Of a DNA stretch of 39,033 nt, positions 24,422 to 32,199 are shown piece by piece. The translations under genes were made by a program, and so were the position numbers. The notes under the pieces were generated by a model. That model searched no databases. It saw nothing but the letters and a program-made list of their open reading frames with translations, and was not told where the DNA came from. The stretch is from NCBI GenBank assembly GCA_021845615.1, contig JAJZVP010000008.1:1-39033 (forward strand), in the 5' to 3' direction. Positions within the stretch are counted from its first letter, which is position 1. Each line of letters begins with the position of its first letter. The DNA comes from a bacterium (GTDB lineage: Bacteria; Vulcanimicrobiota; Vulcanimicrobiia; Vulcanimicrobiales; Vulcanimicrobiaceae).

Positions 24422-25212
24422 CGACGTTCGCCCCCTATATCGAGTACGCGCGCAAGGCGTTCGCTCGCGAGGCTACCTATCGCATCGAGCTGATCGCGGA
24501 GATCGGCTCGGTGGTGCTGCGCGTCTATCTGCTGCGTTCGTTGTGGACCGCGCTCTACGCTCATAACGCGGCGCCGACGGGACTCCCGCTGCATTCGATG
24601 ATCACGTACACCACCGTCGCGCTCTTGATGTCGCTCGTCCTCGAAGTCGATGGGACGCGCGTCATTCGCGAAAAACTCCGTGAAGGCGGCATCGCGGTCG
24701 ACCTCATGAAGCCCATCGTCGTCCCGTTCGCGTATTTTAGCGACGGCATCGGCCAGACGCTGCTCCACGCCGCCGCGATCGTCCCATCGCTGTTGTTCGC
24801 GCTCCTATTGGTCCGGATCGACGTGCCGTCGTTGCCGGTCCTCGCGATCTTCTGCTGCTCCTTGGCGCTCGGATACGGCGTGAATTTCTTCGTGAATTTT
24901 CTTATGAACGGGGTCGCGTTCTGGACGCTCGAAACATTCGGCCTGCAACTCATCGTTCGCTGGATCTCCGACTTGCTCAGCGGTCAAATTCTCCCGCTCT
25001 CGTTCTTCCCCGGGTGGTTCGGCCGCGCGGTCTTCGCGTTACCGTTCGCCGCGATCTATTCGACGCCGCTGCTCGTTTACGTCGGAATCATTCCGCCCGC
25101 GAAATGGGCCGCCGCACTCGCGGTGCAAGCCGCCTGGCTCGCGGCGACGGCGGGCGCGTCCTTCCTGCTCTGGCGCGCGGCGTCGCGACGCGTCGTCGTG
25201 CAGGGAGGGTAG
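24418..25212 (+). CDS. ABC-2 family permease (first subunit, COG4587-like)
   Basis: A 264-residue inner-membrane protein with about six hydrophobic segments. The N-terminal amphipathic part (APYIEYARKAFAREATYRIE) and the later MKPIVVPFAYFSDGIG and LPLSFFPGWFGRAVFALPFA match the ABC2_membrane_6/DUF990 family. It forms half of the exporter channel with the next gene. The GTG start overlaps the TGA of the gamma-CA-like gene, and five bases separate its stop from the next ATG. Cargo is not known for this family. Confidence 0.87.
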   Translation: MTTFAPYIEYARKAFAREATYRIELIAEIGSVVLRVYLLRSLWTALYAHNAAPTGLPLHSMITYTTVALLMSLVLEVDGTRVIREKLREGGIAVDLMKPIVVPFAYFSDGIGQTLLHAAAIVPSLLFALLLVRIDVPSLPVLAIFCCSLALGYGVNFFVNFLMNGVAFWTLETFGLQLIVRWISDLLSGQILPLSFFPGWFGRAVFALPFAAIYSTPLLVYVGIIPPAKWAAALAVQAAWLAATAGASFLLWRAASRRVVVQGG

Positions 25213-25217
25213 CGGCG

Positions 25218-26012
25218 ATGCTCGCGGCCTACGTGCAATACTGGAAGATCAATCTCCTCACGATCGCGGAATATCGCGCGGATTTCTTCATGTGGTTCGC
25301 CTTCACCATCGTCTATCACGGCACCGCCCTCGCCGCGCTCGCGGTGACGATGTTGCGTTTCCCGTCGATGAACGGCTGGAGCCTGCGCGAGATGTTTTTC
25401 CTCTACGCGCTGTGGATGACGGCGCACGAGTTGCACAACGCACTGTTTTTCAACGTCGTCTCCGTTCCCGAATACATCCGCGAAGGGCGTTTCGATCGCT
25501 TTTTCGTGCGCCCGTTCGACACGCTCTTTCAGGTGCTGACCGTCCCGTCGCGCACCTTTCCCGACGGGTTCATCCTCGGGCTCGTCACGCTCGCGATCGC
25601 GACGCACGTCGCCGGCATCCACGTAACGCCGTTCACGGTTCTTACGATCGCCGCGGTGCTTTGCGGCGGCGCCGGCATCGACCTCGGCATCTCGCTCTTC
25701 GTCGCCGCGCTCTCATTTTGGCTCATTCGCGTCGATACGCTGCGCTGGATCGTCATGTCGTTGGAGCAAGATTTCACGCGCTATCCGATCAGCATCTACA
25801 CGCGCGGCGTGCGCATCGTCCTCGCCTACGTGCTACCCTTCGCCTTCATGAATTATTTCCCGGCGACTTATTTTCTCGGAAAGCACGATGCGGCGTTCGG
25901 GCTCTCCCCGGAGGTCGGGCTTCTAACGCCGCTCATCGGTCTTCTCTGGACCGCGCTTTCGTATGCGTTTTGGAATCTCGGCCTTCGGCATTACCAGGGA
26001 ACCGGCTCTTAG
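25218..26012 (+). CDS. ABC-2 family permease (second subunit, COG3694-like)
   Basis: The partner permease, 264 residues with about six membrane segments. FDRFFVRPFDTLFQVL and FTRYPISIYTRGVRIVLAYV are typical of the second DUF990-type subunit, and PFAFMNYFPATYFLG matches the C-terminal conserved region. The ATG at 25218 is preceded by AGGGAGG. It closes the operon; its stop overlaps that of the convergent fusion gene, with no terminator hairpin visible. Confidence 0.87.
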   Translation: MLAAYVQYWKINLLTIAEYRADFFMWFAFTIVYHGTALAALAVTMLRFPSMNGWSLREMFFLYALWMTAHELHNALFFNVVSVPEYIREGRFDRFFVRPFDTLFQVLTVPSRTFPDGFILGLVTLAIATHVAGIHVTPFTVLTIAAVLCGGAGIDLGISLFVAALSFWLIRVDTLRWIVMSLEQDFTRYPISIYTRGVRIVLAYVLPFAFMNYFPATYFLGKHDAAFGLSPEVGLLTPLIGLLWTALSYAFWNLGLRHYQGTGS

Positions 26013-26830
26013 GGCGTGCGCGGCTCCATCGTCACGCTCGTCATCGTATCGCCGCGGCGGATCGCATCGAGCGTTTCGAAACCGTCGATCAACTGGCCGA
26101 AGACCGTGTACTGTCCGTCGAGAAAGCGCGCGTCGTCGAGACAGATATAAAACTGCGAGCCCGCCGAATCGGGATGCGAGGAGCGCGCCATCGCCAGCGT
26201 ACCGCGCAGATGCGGGAGCGCGCTGAACTCGGCCTTCAGGCGATAGCCCGGGCCGCCGGTACCGTCGCCGTCGGGGCATCCACCCTGAATGACGAAACCG
26301 GGTTCCACGCGGTGGAACGTGAGCCCGTCATAAAATCCCGCCTCGACGAGCTTTACGAAAGCGGCGGCGTGGTTCGGTGCGGCGTCGGCGTTGAGCGACA
26401 ATCGCATCTCGCCCTTCGGCGTGCTGACGCGAACGACGTGCGTACGTGCGGTTGCGAGCAGCGCGTCGCGCTCCTCGGCCTGTGGTGGCGTGGCCATCGA
26501 AATCCCCCCCTGGACGGCTCGTAGTACGGCGGGCGTTTCGATGACCCGATACCCAAAGGCCTCCGCCGTTCGCAACAACGCGAGTTTCTCCGCCCGCGGG
26601 AGCCGTTTGAAACGCGCCTCGGTCGACCGAGCGCCGCTCGCGGATTCCGCACGCCACCAAGCATGCAAGCGAACGGGGAGCGCCCGGCGCGTCGCCTTCG
26701 CCGCGCGGCCGCGGAGGTGGGCGCGTACGCGGCGCGCGAGGTCGTTGCTCCAGCCCGTGTAGAGTGCGCCGTCGGCACATTCCAGCACGTAAACGACCGG
26801 GTCCCCGTGCTGCGGGATTTGTCGCAGCAA
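26009..26830 (-). CDS. GIY-YIG nuclease domain fused to cyclophilin (PPIase)
   Basis: A single frame of about 273 residues joining two unrelated domains. Residues 12-85 are a UPF0213/YhbQ-like GIY-YIG domain: VVYVLECADGALYTGWSND, the catalytic Arg in RRVRAHLRG, and the late Glu in ARFKRLPRAEKLALL. Residues 112-273 are a complete cyclophilin: FYDGLTFHRVEPGFVIQGG, GTLAMARSSHPDSAGSQFYI, DGQYTVFG. No stop lies between them. A G7 tract six bases before an internal ATG (26497) could serve as ribosome site for a free cyclophilin of 162 residues, the normal size. The upstream start is taken as TTG at 26830; it is uncertain. The gene is divergent from the M28 peptidase with only 16 bases between starts. 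Confidence 0.8.
   Translation of the reverse strand: MLRQIPQHGDPVVYVLECADGALYTGWSNDLARRVRAHLRGRAAKATRRALPVRLHAWWRAESASGARSTEARFKRLPRAEKLALLRTAEAFGYRVIETPAVLRAVQGGISMATPPQAEERDALLATARTHVVRVSTPKGEMRLSLNADAAPNHAAAFVKLVEAGFYDGLTFHRVEPGFVIQGGCPDGDGTGGPGYRLKAEFSALPHLRGTLAMARSSHPDSAGSQFYICLDDARFLDGQYTVFGQLIDGFETLDAIRRGDTMTSVTMEPRTP
26504..26510 (-). promoter_or_regulatory. G7 tract: possible internal ribosome site and slippage point
   Basis: Seven G in a row on the coding strand end six bases before the ATG at 26497 that begins the cyclophilin part. The tract resembles a Shine-Dalgarno element and is also a homopolymer in which one base gained or lost would split the two domains. Confidence 0.5.
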
Positions 26831-26846
26831 GGTGCAAGTCTGCGAT

Positions 26847-28184
26847 ATGCTCGCACGATCGATCGCTTTCGCCGCCGCCGTTGCCGTCACCGCAACCGCC
26901 GCCGCGCCCTCCGCTTCGCCCGCCCCCGATCCTCGCATCCTCGCCATGGTGCGCGCCGTCTCGGCCTCGCACCTGCGCGCGATCGACGAGCGATTGGTGG
27001 GCTTCCGCACGCGCAACGATTTCTCGGAGATCCATTCGACGAAGACGCAAGGCGTCTTCGCCGCGCGCGACTGGCTCGTCGCTCAATTCAAAAAGATCGC
27101 TGCGACGACCGGCGGACGTATGACGGTTCGCCTCGACACCTACGTTCAGCCAAAACTCAAATTCACGCCGCGCGCGGTCACCGAATCGAGCGTGATCGCG
27201 ACGTTGCGCGGCACCGAACCGGGGCGTATCTACGTCATGTCGAGCCATTACGACGATTGCAACGGCAACTGCACCGACGGCCTCGGCGTCGCGCCGGGAG
27301 CGGACGATAATGCATCGGGCACCTCGGCGGTGCTTGAAGCGGCACGCGTGATGGCCGCCACGCACTTCCGCGGCACGATTATCTTCGCGTGCTTCGACGG
27401 AGAGGAACTGGGGCTTTGGGGATCCGACCATTTCGCCCACGAGATGGCCGCCCGGCACGCTCCCATCCTCGCGGATCTCAACAACGATATAGTCGGCAAT
27501 TCCAAGACGCACGACGGCCGCAGCGTTTTTCATACGCTACGCATTTTTAGCGAAGCGCTTCCCGCCGGCGCGAAACCACGATTGGTCAATCTTCTCGGTA
27601 CCGAGAACGACTCGCCTTCGCGAGAACTCGCGCGTTTTATCGTTTCGACCGATAAGCTCTATCTTCCGACGCTCCACATCCAAGAGATCTTCCGCGCCGA
27701 TCGTTTCCTCCGCGGAGGCGACCAAGAATCGTTCCAAGCTATGGGCTACCCGGCGATTCGGTTCACCGAGGCGAGCGAAGTCTTCGAACACCAACACCAA
27801 AACGTCCGCGTCGAACACGGCGTACAATACGGAGACCTTCCGCAGTACATCGACCCGCGCTACCTCGCACAATCGACGCGCGCCAACGTCGCGGCGCTGG
27901 CGACGCTCGCACTCGGGCCGGCGGCACCGACGCACGTGCATATCGTCCTCGCACACCTCGGCTACACCACGACGCTCCGCTGGCGCCGCGCGGCCGACGC
28001 GACGGCGTACGAGGTGTTATGGCGCAAAACCGATGCCGCGACCTGGCAACACGTGCGCCCGGTCGGCAACGTGACGACCGTGACGTTGCCGATTAGCTAC
28101 GACGACTACGTCTTCGCGGTGCGAAGCGTCGACGCGAAAGGGTTGCGTAGCGTCGGCGTTTTCCCCAGCCCGGTTCGCAAATAG
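26847..28184 (+). CDS. Secreted M28-family zinc peptidase
   Basis: A 445-residue exported peptidase. The signal peptide is MLARSIAFAAAVAVTATAAA with a likely cut soon after. The M28 zinc ligands are visible in SSHYDD, GADDNASG and DGEELGLWGS (Glu-Glu), and a further Asp and His lie in DLNNDIVG and FTEASEVFEHQHQ. The C-terminal about 85 residues (from THVHIVLAH) look like a fibronectin type III domain, with LRWRRAADATAYEVLWR. It should act in the periplasm or outside the cell as an aminopeptidase. ATG at 26847 is chosen over a GTG five codons earlier. Confidence 0.88.
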   Translation: MLARSIAFAAAVAVTATAAAPSASPAPDPRILAMVRAVSASHLRAIDERLVGFRTRNDFSEIHSTKTQGVFAARDWLVAQFKKIAATTGGRMTVRLDTYVQPKLKFTPRAVTESSVIATLRGTEPGRIYVMSSHYDDCNGNCTDGLGVAPGADDNASGTSAVLEAARVMAATHFRGTIIFACFDGEELGLWGSDHFAHEMAARHAPILADLNNDIVGNSKTHDGRSVFHTLRIFSEALPAGAKPRLVNLLGTENDSPSRELARFIVSTDKLYLPTLHIQEIFRADRFLRGGDQESFQAMGYPAIRFTEASEVFEHQHQNVRVEHGVQYGDLPQYIDPRYLAQSTRANVAALATLALGPAAPTHVHIVLAHLGYTTTLRWRRAADATAYEVLWRKTDAATWQHVRPVGNVTTVTLPISYDDYVFAVRSVDAKGLRSVGVFPSPVRK

Positions 28185-28185
28185 C

Positions 28186-28226
28186 GCGCCTCGATAGGGC
28201 GGCTTCGGCCGCCTACTCGGCGTGAC
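28186..28226 (+). repeat. 41-bp repeat, copy 1, with UUCG hairpin
   Basis: Starts one base after the M28 peptidase stop and differs at one base from copy 2 at 28415-28455. It contains GGCGGC-TTCG-GCCGCC (28198-28213), a very stable 6-bp stem with a UUCG tetraloop, followed by CTACTCGGCGTGAC. It may act as mRNA 3' end or as a mobile palindromic (REP-like) element. Confidence 0.75.
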
Positions 28227-28236
28227 AAAGCCGCGC

Positions 28237-28310
28237 GACGACGACGGGCGACCGTGCGATGTCGGCGCACCGGCCCGACGACGACGAGCGACCGTGCGAT
28301 GTCGGCGCAC
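28237..28310 (+). repeat. Pair of 34-bp direct repeats
   Basis: The unit at 28237-28270 recurs at 28277-28310 with one mismatch (GGGCG against GAGCG); six bases separate them. Key parts are GACGACGACG and GACCGTGCGATGTCGGCGCAC. No gene is present. The 320-base stretch 28185-28504 holds only these and the flanking repeats. Confidence 0.75.
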
Positions 28311-28414
28311 CCGACGAGCGATTAAGCGAGCGGCGAGGACCCTGACATTGCTTGTCCGAGCCGCGAGCGTCTAGCTCGGAGCGGTGCGCCGCAGTCGCAC
28401 GGGAGCACGAGAAC

Positions 28415-28455
28415 GCGCCTCGATACGGCGGCTTCGGCCGCCTACTCGGCGTGAC
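28415..28455 (+). repeat. 41-bp repeat, copy 2, with UUCG hairpin
   Basis: Second copy of the element at 28186-28226, in the same orientation, with the same GGCGGC-TTCG-GCCGCC hairpin. Its 3' half runs into the 21-bp tandem array. Confidence 0.75.
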
Positions 28456-28504
28456 ACAAGCCCTACTCGGCGTGACACAAGCCCTACTCGGCGTGACGCA
28501 AGCC
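28442..28504 (+). repeat. Three tandem 21-bp units abutting the hemL stop
   Basis: CTACTCGGCGTGACACAAGC plus C repeats at 28442, 28463 and 28484 with one change in the third (ACGCAAG). The array stops exactly at the hemL stop codon (28505-28507), whose first bases CTAC resemble the start of another unit. The unit equals the 3' part of the 41-bp element. There are no spacers, so this is not CRISPR. Confidence 0.85.
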
Positions 28505-29806
28505 CTACAACGTCGCGCGTTCGTTCGTGAAAATCTCGTCGAGCGACTCGCCGATCGCGACGAGCGTCGCCTCAACGTCGCCGCGAGCGTGTGCGACCGA
28601 GAGGAACATCACTTCGTTCTGCGACGGCGGCAAGAGAATACCGCGCGCCAGCATCGCTTCGTAATACCGACGGTAGAGCTGCTTGTCGGCGCGGAGGGCG
28701 TCGTCGAAATTGCGATTCGGTTCGCCCTCGCGAAACTTGAAATCGACGATCGAGGCGTGCTGCACGACTGCGTAGCGCAGCCCTCGTTCGGCGAATAGAG
28801 CGCGAATGCCGTCGGCGAGTTGCGTGGCGAGTCGCTCCATCTGCGAGTAATACTGCGGATGCGATTCGAGTAGGTCGAGGACGCGGTGCGCCATTCCCAC
28901 GGCGAAGGGGTTGCCGGCGTGCGTGCCGCCGGTAAAGACGCGGCCGTCGGGAGCGAGTTCGGCCATGATCTCGGCGCGGCCACCGAAGGCGGCGATCGGC
29001 GCGCCCCCGCCAAGTATTTTGCCGACGGTGACGAGATCGGGGCGCACGCCGACGAGCGCGCTCGCGCCGTGCAGCCCGAGCCGCAACCATGTGATCACTT
29101 CGTCGAACATCAGTAGCGCGCCGAAGCGGTCGGCGCGTTCGCGCAGGCCGGCGAGAAAGCCCGGAATCGGCGTTACGTAGCCCATGTTGCCGACGATCGG
29201 CTCGACGAGAATCGCCGCGATATCGCTCTCCCGCCCGCGTATTTTTGCGTCGAGGTCTTCGAGATCGTTGTAGCGCGCGACGATGACGTCTTGCGTGACG
29301 CCGAGGGGAATTCCGCTGCGTCCGGCATCGTCGGTGTGCGCCGACGCCCCCGCGTCGAAGAGCGCGAGATCGGAGTGGCCGTGATAATTGCCGGCAAACT
29401 TCACGATCGTGCTACGTCGCGTCGAAGCGCGAGCGACGCGGATCGCTCCCATCACCGCCTCGGTTCCGGTCGTCGCGAAACGCATACGCTCCATCGCCGG
29501 CAGGTACCCGCGAATCCGCTCCGCGAGACGAATCTCCTCGGGATGCGTCGTTCCCCACATCCAGCCGTTTGCGGCGAGTGTATCGAGATCGGTGACGAGC
29601 GCGGGGTGCGTGTGGCCGAAGAGCAACGGGCCGTACCCCATGATGTAATCGATGTAGCGCCGCCCGCGTTCGTCGTAGGCGTAGGCGCCTTGGGCGCTCA
29701 CCTGGACGAACATCGGCGCCCCGATGGAATGGCCGCTCCGCACCGGCGAATCGCATCCACCGGCAAGAATCGCGCGCGCGCGCTCGCTTGTATCTCTCGT
29801 CTGCAC
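28505..29806 (-). CDS. hemL: Glutamate-1-semialdehyde 2,1-aminomutase
   Basis: PLP enzyme that makes 5-aminolevulinate, the first tetrapyrrole precursor, in the C5 route to heme and cobalamin. The 433-residue protein begins with SERARAILAGGCDSPVRS (family: IPGGVNSPVR) and continues with GPLLFGHTHPALV, the MRFATTGTEAVMGAIR substrate-binding segment, FDEVITWLR, and the PLP lysine in TVGKILGGGAPIAAFGG (about 262). GTG at 29806 is the only reasonable start; the frame stays open far upstream, but that stretch is antisense to mrp. Its stop touches the 21-bp tandem repeats. MetH in this window needs cobalamin, which derives from the same precursor. Confidence 0.92.
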   Translation of the reverse strand: MQTRDTSERARAILAGGCDSPVRSGHSIGAPMFVQVSAQGAYAYDERGRRYIDYIMGYGPLLFGHTHPALVTDLDTLAANGWMWGTTHPEEIRLAERIRGYLPAMERMRFATTGTEAVMGAIRVARASTRRSTIVKFAGNYHGHSDLALFDAGASAHTDDAGRSGIPLGVTQDVIVARYNDLEDLDAKIRGRESDIAAILVEPIVGNMGYVTPIPGFLAGLRERADRFGALLMFDEVITWLRLGLHGASALVGVRPDLVTVGKILGGGAPIAAFGGRAEIMAELAPDGRVFTGGTHAGNPFAVGMAHRVLDLLESHPQYYSQMERLATQLADGIRALFAERGLRYAVVQHASIVDFKFREGEPNRNFDDALRADKQLYRRYYEAMLARGILLPPSQNEVMFLSVAHARGDVEATLVAIGESLDEIFTNERATL

Positions 29807-29900
29807 GAGGGGCGCGGATTCCGGCCCGGCCTGCCCGCGCCCTGCGGGGCTGCCTTTGGTCGCAGAGGAATGCGGCGCTTCGCGCTTTACTAGGGAGTAT

Positions 29901-30995
29901 ATGCCGCATAGCACCATCGAAATCACGCCGCAGAGCAACATTCGCGAATTGGTCTCCTCCCTTCCGATCGCCGCCGACGTCCTCACGCAATTCGGACTGG
30001 GATGCTCGGGCTGTGGAGTCAGCAAGTACGAAACCATCGCGCAGGGCGCTGCGGCCCACGGCTTGCGCGTCGAGCCGATCCTCGCCGCCCTGACACAAGC
30101 GCGGCTCTCGGGCTTCGTTCCGCTCATCGCCAACGAAGATCGTCTCGCGCATCGTCGCGCGCCGGGGAGCTTTAGCGGGCGGGCGAAGATCGCGCATGTC
30201 GTCCCCGTCATGTCGGGGAAAGGCGGCGTCGGCAAATCGCTCGTCACCGCACTCCTCGCGCTCGGCCTTCGCCGTCGCAACCTTCGCGTCGGTATTCTCG
30301 ACGGCGATATTACCGGTCCCTCGATTCCGAAACTCTTCGGCTTACGCGATCCGCTCGCGATCGAGGCCGATCCGAACGCGCCGAAAACGCCCCAAGGGAA
30401 CCCGCAACCGTTAATGGTCCCCGCGGTAACGCGCAGCGCGATCGAGGTCGTCAGTTCGAATCTTCTGACCGATAAGGAAGATACCGCGATGATCTGGCGC
30501 GGTCCGATCGTCAGCGGCGTCATTCGGCAATTTTACGAACAGGTTCTTTGGAGCGATCTCGACGTGTTGCTCATCGACCTTCCGCCCGGCACCTCCGACG
30601 CTCCGTTGACGGTGTTGCAGTCGCTGCCGATCGACGGCGTCGTCCTCGTCACGATGCCGCAGGCGCTCGCAACGATGATCGTCCGCAAAGCGGCGAACCT
30701 GATCCATCAACTCAAAAAACCCATTCTCGGTGTCGTCGAAAACATGTCGTACTTCACCGCACCCGATACCGGAGTTCGGTACGACGTTTTCGGGCCGTCC
30801 TACGCGCAGCGCGTCGCAGAACTCGCCGAAGCTCCGGTCCTCGCAACGCTGCCGATCGACCCGAAGAAGGCGATGCTCGCCGACGAAGGACGGGTGGAAG
30901 AGATCGACGATCCGGTCTGCGACGAACTCGCCGCGCGCCTGGTCGACGCGCTCGCCGCGCACCCCAAGCCGAAGGAAACGATCTCGATCATCTAA
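29901..30995 (+). CDS. mrp: Mrp/ApbC-type P-loop ATPase with N-terminal DUF1858 domain
   Basis: An iron-sulfur cluster carrier ATPase of 364 residues. The N-terminal about 70 residues are a DUF1858 domain (hybrid-cluster-associated, ScdA-N-like) with Cys35 and Cys38 in LGCSGCG; the MIP18-type domain usual for many Mrp proteins is absent. The Mrp part follows, with the deviant Walker A SGKGGVGKS (105-113), GDITGPSIPKLFG and LIDLPPGTSDAPLT. The C-terminal CxxC that binds the cluster in ApbC is replaced by TAPDTG in ENMSYFTAPDTGVRYDVFG, a variant seen in other bacteria. ATG at 29901 follows TAGGGAG. It is probably cotranscribed with the M48 protease, four bases downstream. Confidence 0.88.
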   Translation: MPHSTIEITPQSNIRELVSSLPIAADVLTQFGLGCSGCGVSKYETIAQGAAAHGLRVEPILAALTQARLSGFVPLIANEDRLAHRRAPGSFSGRAKIAHVVPVMSGKGGVGKSLVTALLALGLRRRNLRVGILDGDITGPSIPKLFGLRDPLAIEADPNAPKTPQGNPQPLMVPAVTRSAIEVVSSNLLTDKEDTAMIWRGPIVSGVIRQFYEQVLWSDLDVLLIDLPPGTSDAPLTVLQSLPIDGVVLVTMPQALATMIVRKAANLIHQLKKPILGVVENMSYFTAPDTGVRYDVFGPSYAQRVAELAEAPVLATLPIDPKKAMLADEGRVEEIDDPVCDELAARLVDALAAHPKPKETISII

Positions 30996-30999
30996 CGTC

Positions 31000-32199
31000 A
31001 TGAAGAACCGACGCACCTACGCGCTGCTCGTCGGAGCCGCCGGCCTTTCGTACGTTGCCTGGCGCGCGTGGCAGAGCCGCGCGGAGTTGCTCGCACCATC
31101 ACCGCAGGGAACGCGCGATGTCGAGCGCTACGCGCGAGAGCGGCGCCGGCTCGCCGTGTTCGGCACGCTGCGCTCGCTCGCACAGGCATGGGCGCTCCCC
31201 GAGAGCCCGGTCGCCGACGCCCTCGATGCGCTCGCCGCGCGCGCACCGGCGTGGCTCGCACCGGCGGCGTTCGCCGCTCCGATTACCGCGGCGAGCGCGC
31301 TCCTCGAACTCCCCGTCGATTTCATCGAAGGCTACGTCACCGAGCGACGTTACGGCCTCACCGAGCAGTCGCCGCGAAGCTGGCTCGGCGATCAACTCAA
31401 AGGTGTCGCCCTTGCGACCGCGCTCTCGGCGATTCTCGCGACGATCGGCGGCGCGGTGATTCGGCGAGTGCCGCGAGGTTGGCCGCTCGTCGGTGCCGCG
31501 ATCTCGCTCCCACTTCTCGCGCTCGGCAATATCGTCGTTCCGCTCTACGTGATGCCGCTCTTCAATCGTTTCGAACCGCTGGAGGGAGAGATCGAACGAC
31601 GCTTGCGCGCTCTTGCCGAGCGTTTCGGATGCGGGAACGCCGAGATCCTCACCATGAACATGAGCGCTCAGACGACGAAGGCGAACGCATTCGTCATCGG
31701 GATCGGCAGCACGCACCGCATCGTCATCGGCGACACGCTCCTCGAAAACTTCACCCCCGACGAAATCGAATTCGTCGTCGCGCACGAACTCGGCCACTAC
31801 GTCGCACACGACACCTATCGCCTGATGGCGGCGGCGGAGGCGCTGGTGACCGCATCGCTCCTGTTCGCCGCGACGCTTCCGGAAAATCGCGATGCGGCGA
31901 CGCGGGAGCGCCCGCGGTTTCTCGCACAAATTTCGGCTCGGGTCGCTCTCGCTTCGACGTTCCTGCGCCCCCTCGTGCTCAAGCTCACGCGTGATCGCGA
32001 ACGCGCCGCCGATCGATTTGCAATCGCCGCGACCGGCGCACCCGCGTGGGGAGTCGCCGCCTTCGAACGGCTCGCGGAACAGAATCTCGCCGAGACGGAA
32101 TCGCCGCGATGGTTCGAAGTGCTGTTCGCCTCGCACCCGAGTCTGCGCGAACGCATCGCCGCCCTACGCGCCGCGGGCGAAGCCCCCGCCCCCGGTTAA
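31000..32199 (+). CDS. M48 (Ste24/CAAX-type) membrane zinc protease
   Basis: A 399-residue membrane protease of the Ste24-like M48A group. It has an N-terminal membrane segment, the ERRYGLTEQSPRSWLGDQLK motif typical of Ste24 homologs, further membrane spans, and the zinc site HELGH at 262-266 with the third ligand Glu in RERAADRFA. NMSAQTTKANAF and FASHPSLRERI are also conserved. Bacteria lack most CAAX prenylation, so quality control of membrane proteins is more likely. It starts four bases after mrp and its stop overlaps that of the convergent folK-folE2 gene. Confidence 0.9.
   Translation: MKNRRTYALLVGAAGLSYVAWRAWQSRAELLAPSPQGTRDVERYARERRRLAVFGTLRSLAQAWALPESPVADALDALAARAPAWLAPAAFAAPITAASALLELPVDFIEGYVTERRYGLTEQSPRSWLGDQLKGVALATALSAILATIGGAVIRRVPRGWPLVGAAISLPLLALGNIVVPLYVMPLFNRFEPLEGEIERRLRALAERFGCGNAEILTMNMSAQTTKANAFVIGIGSTHRIVIGDTLLENFTPDEIEFVVAHELGHYVAHDTYRLMAAAEALVTASLLFAATLPENRDAATRERPRFLAQISARVALASTFLRPLVLKLTRDRERAADRFAIAATGAPAWGVAAFERLAEQNLAETESPRWFEVLFASHPSLRERIAALRAAGEAPAPG

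Noticed and set aside
28442-28504. CRISPR array
   Set aside because: The 21-bp units are directly adjacent without unique spacers, only three copies exist, and no cas genes are present.
29807-30523. N-terminal extension of hemL to 672 residues
   Set aside because: The extra stretch is antisense to the conserved mrp gene and has no aminomutase homology; the family N-terminus begins at the GTG at 29806.
30738-30780. Mrp judged inactive because its C-terminal CxxC is missing
   Set aside because: Mrp variants with an APDTG-like segment are common in other bacteria and the ATPase motifs are intact.
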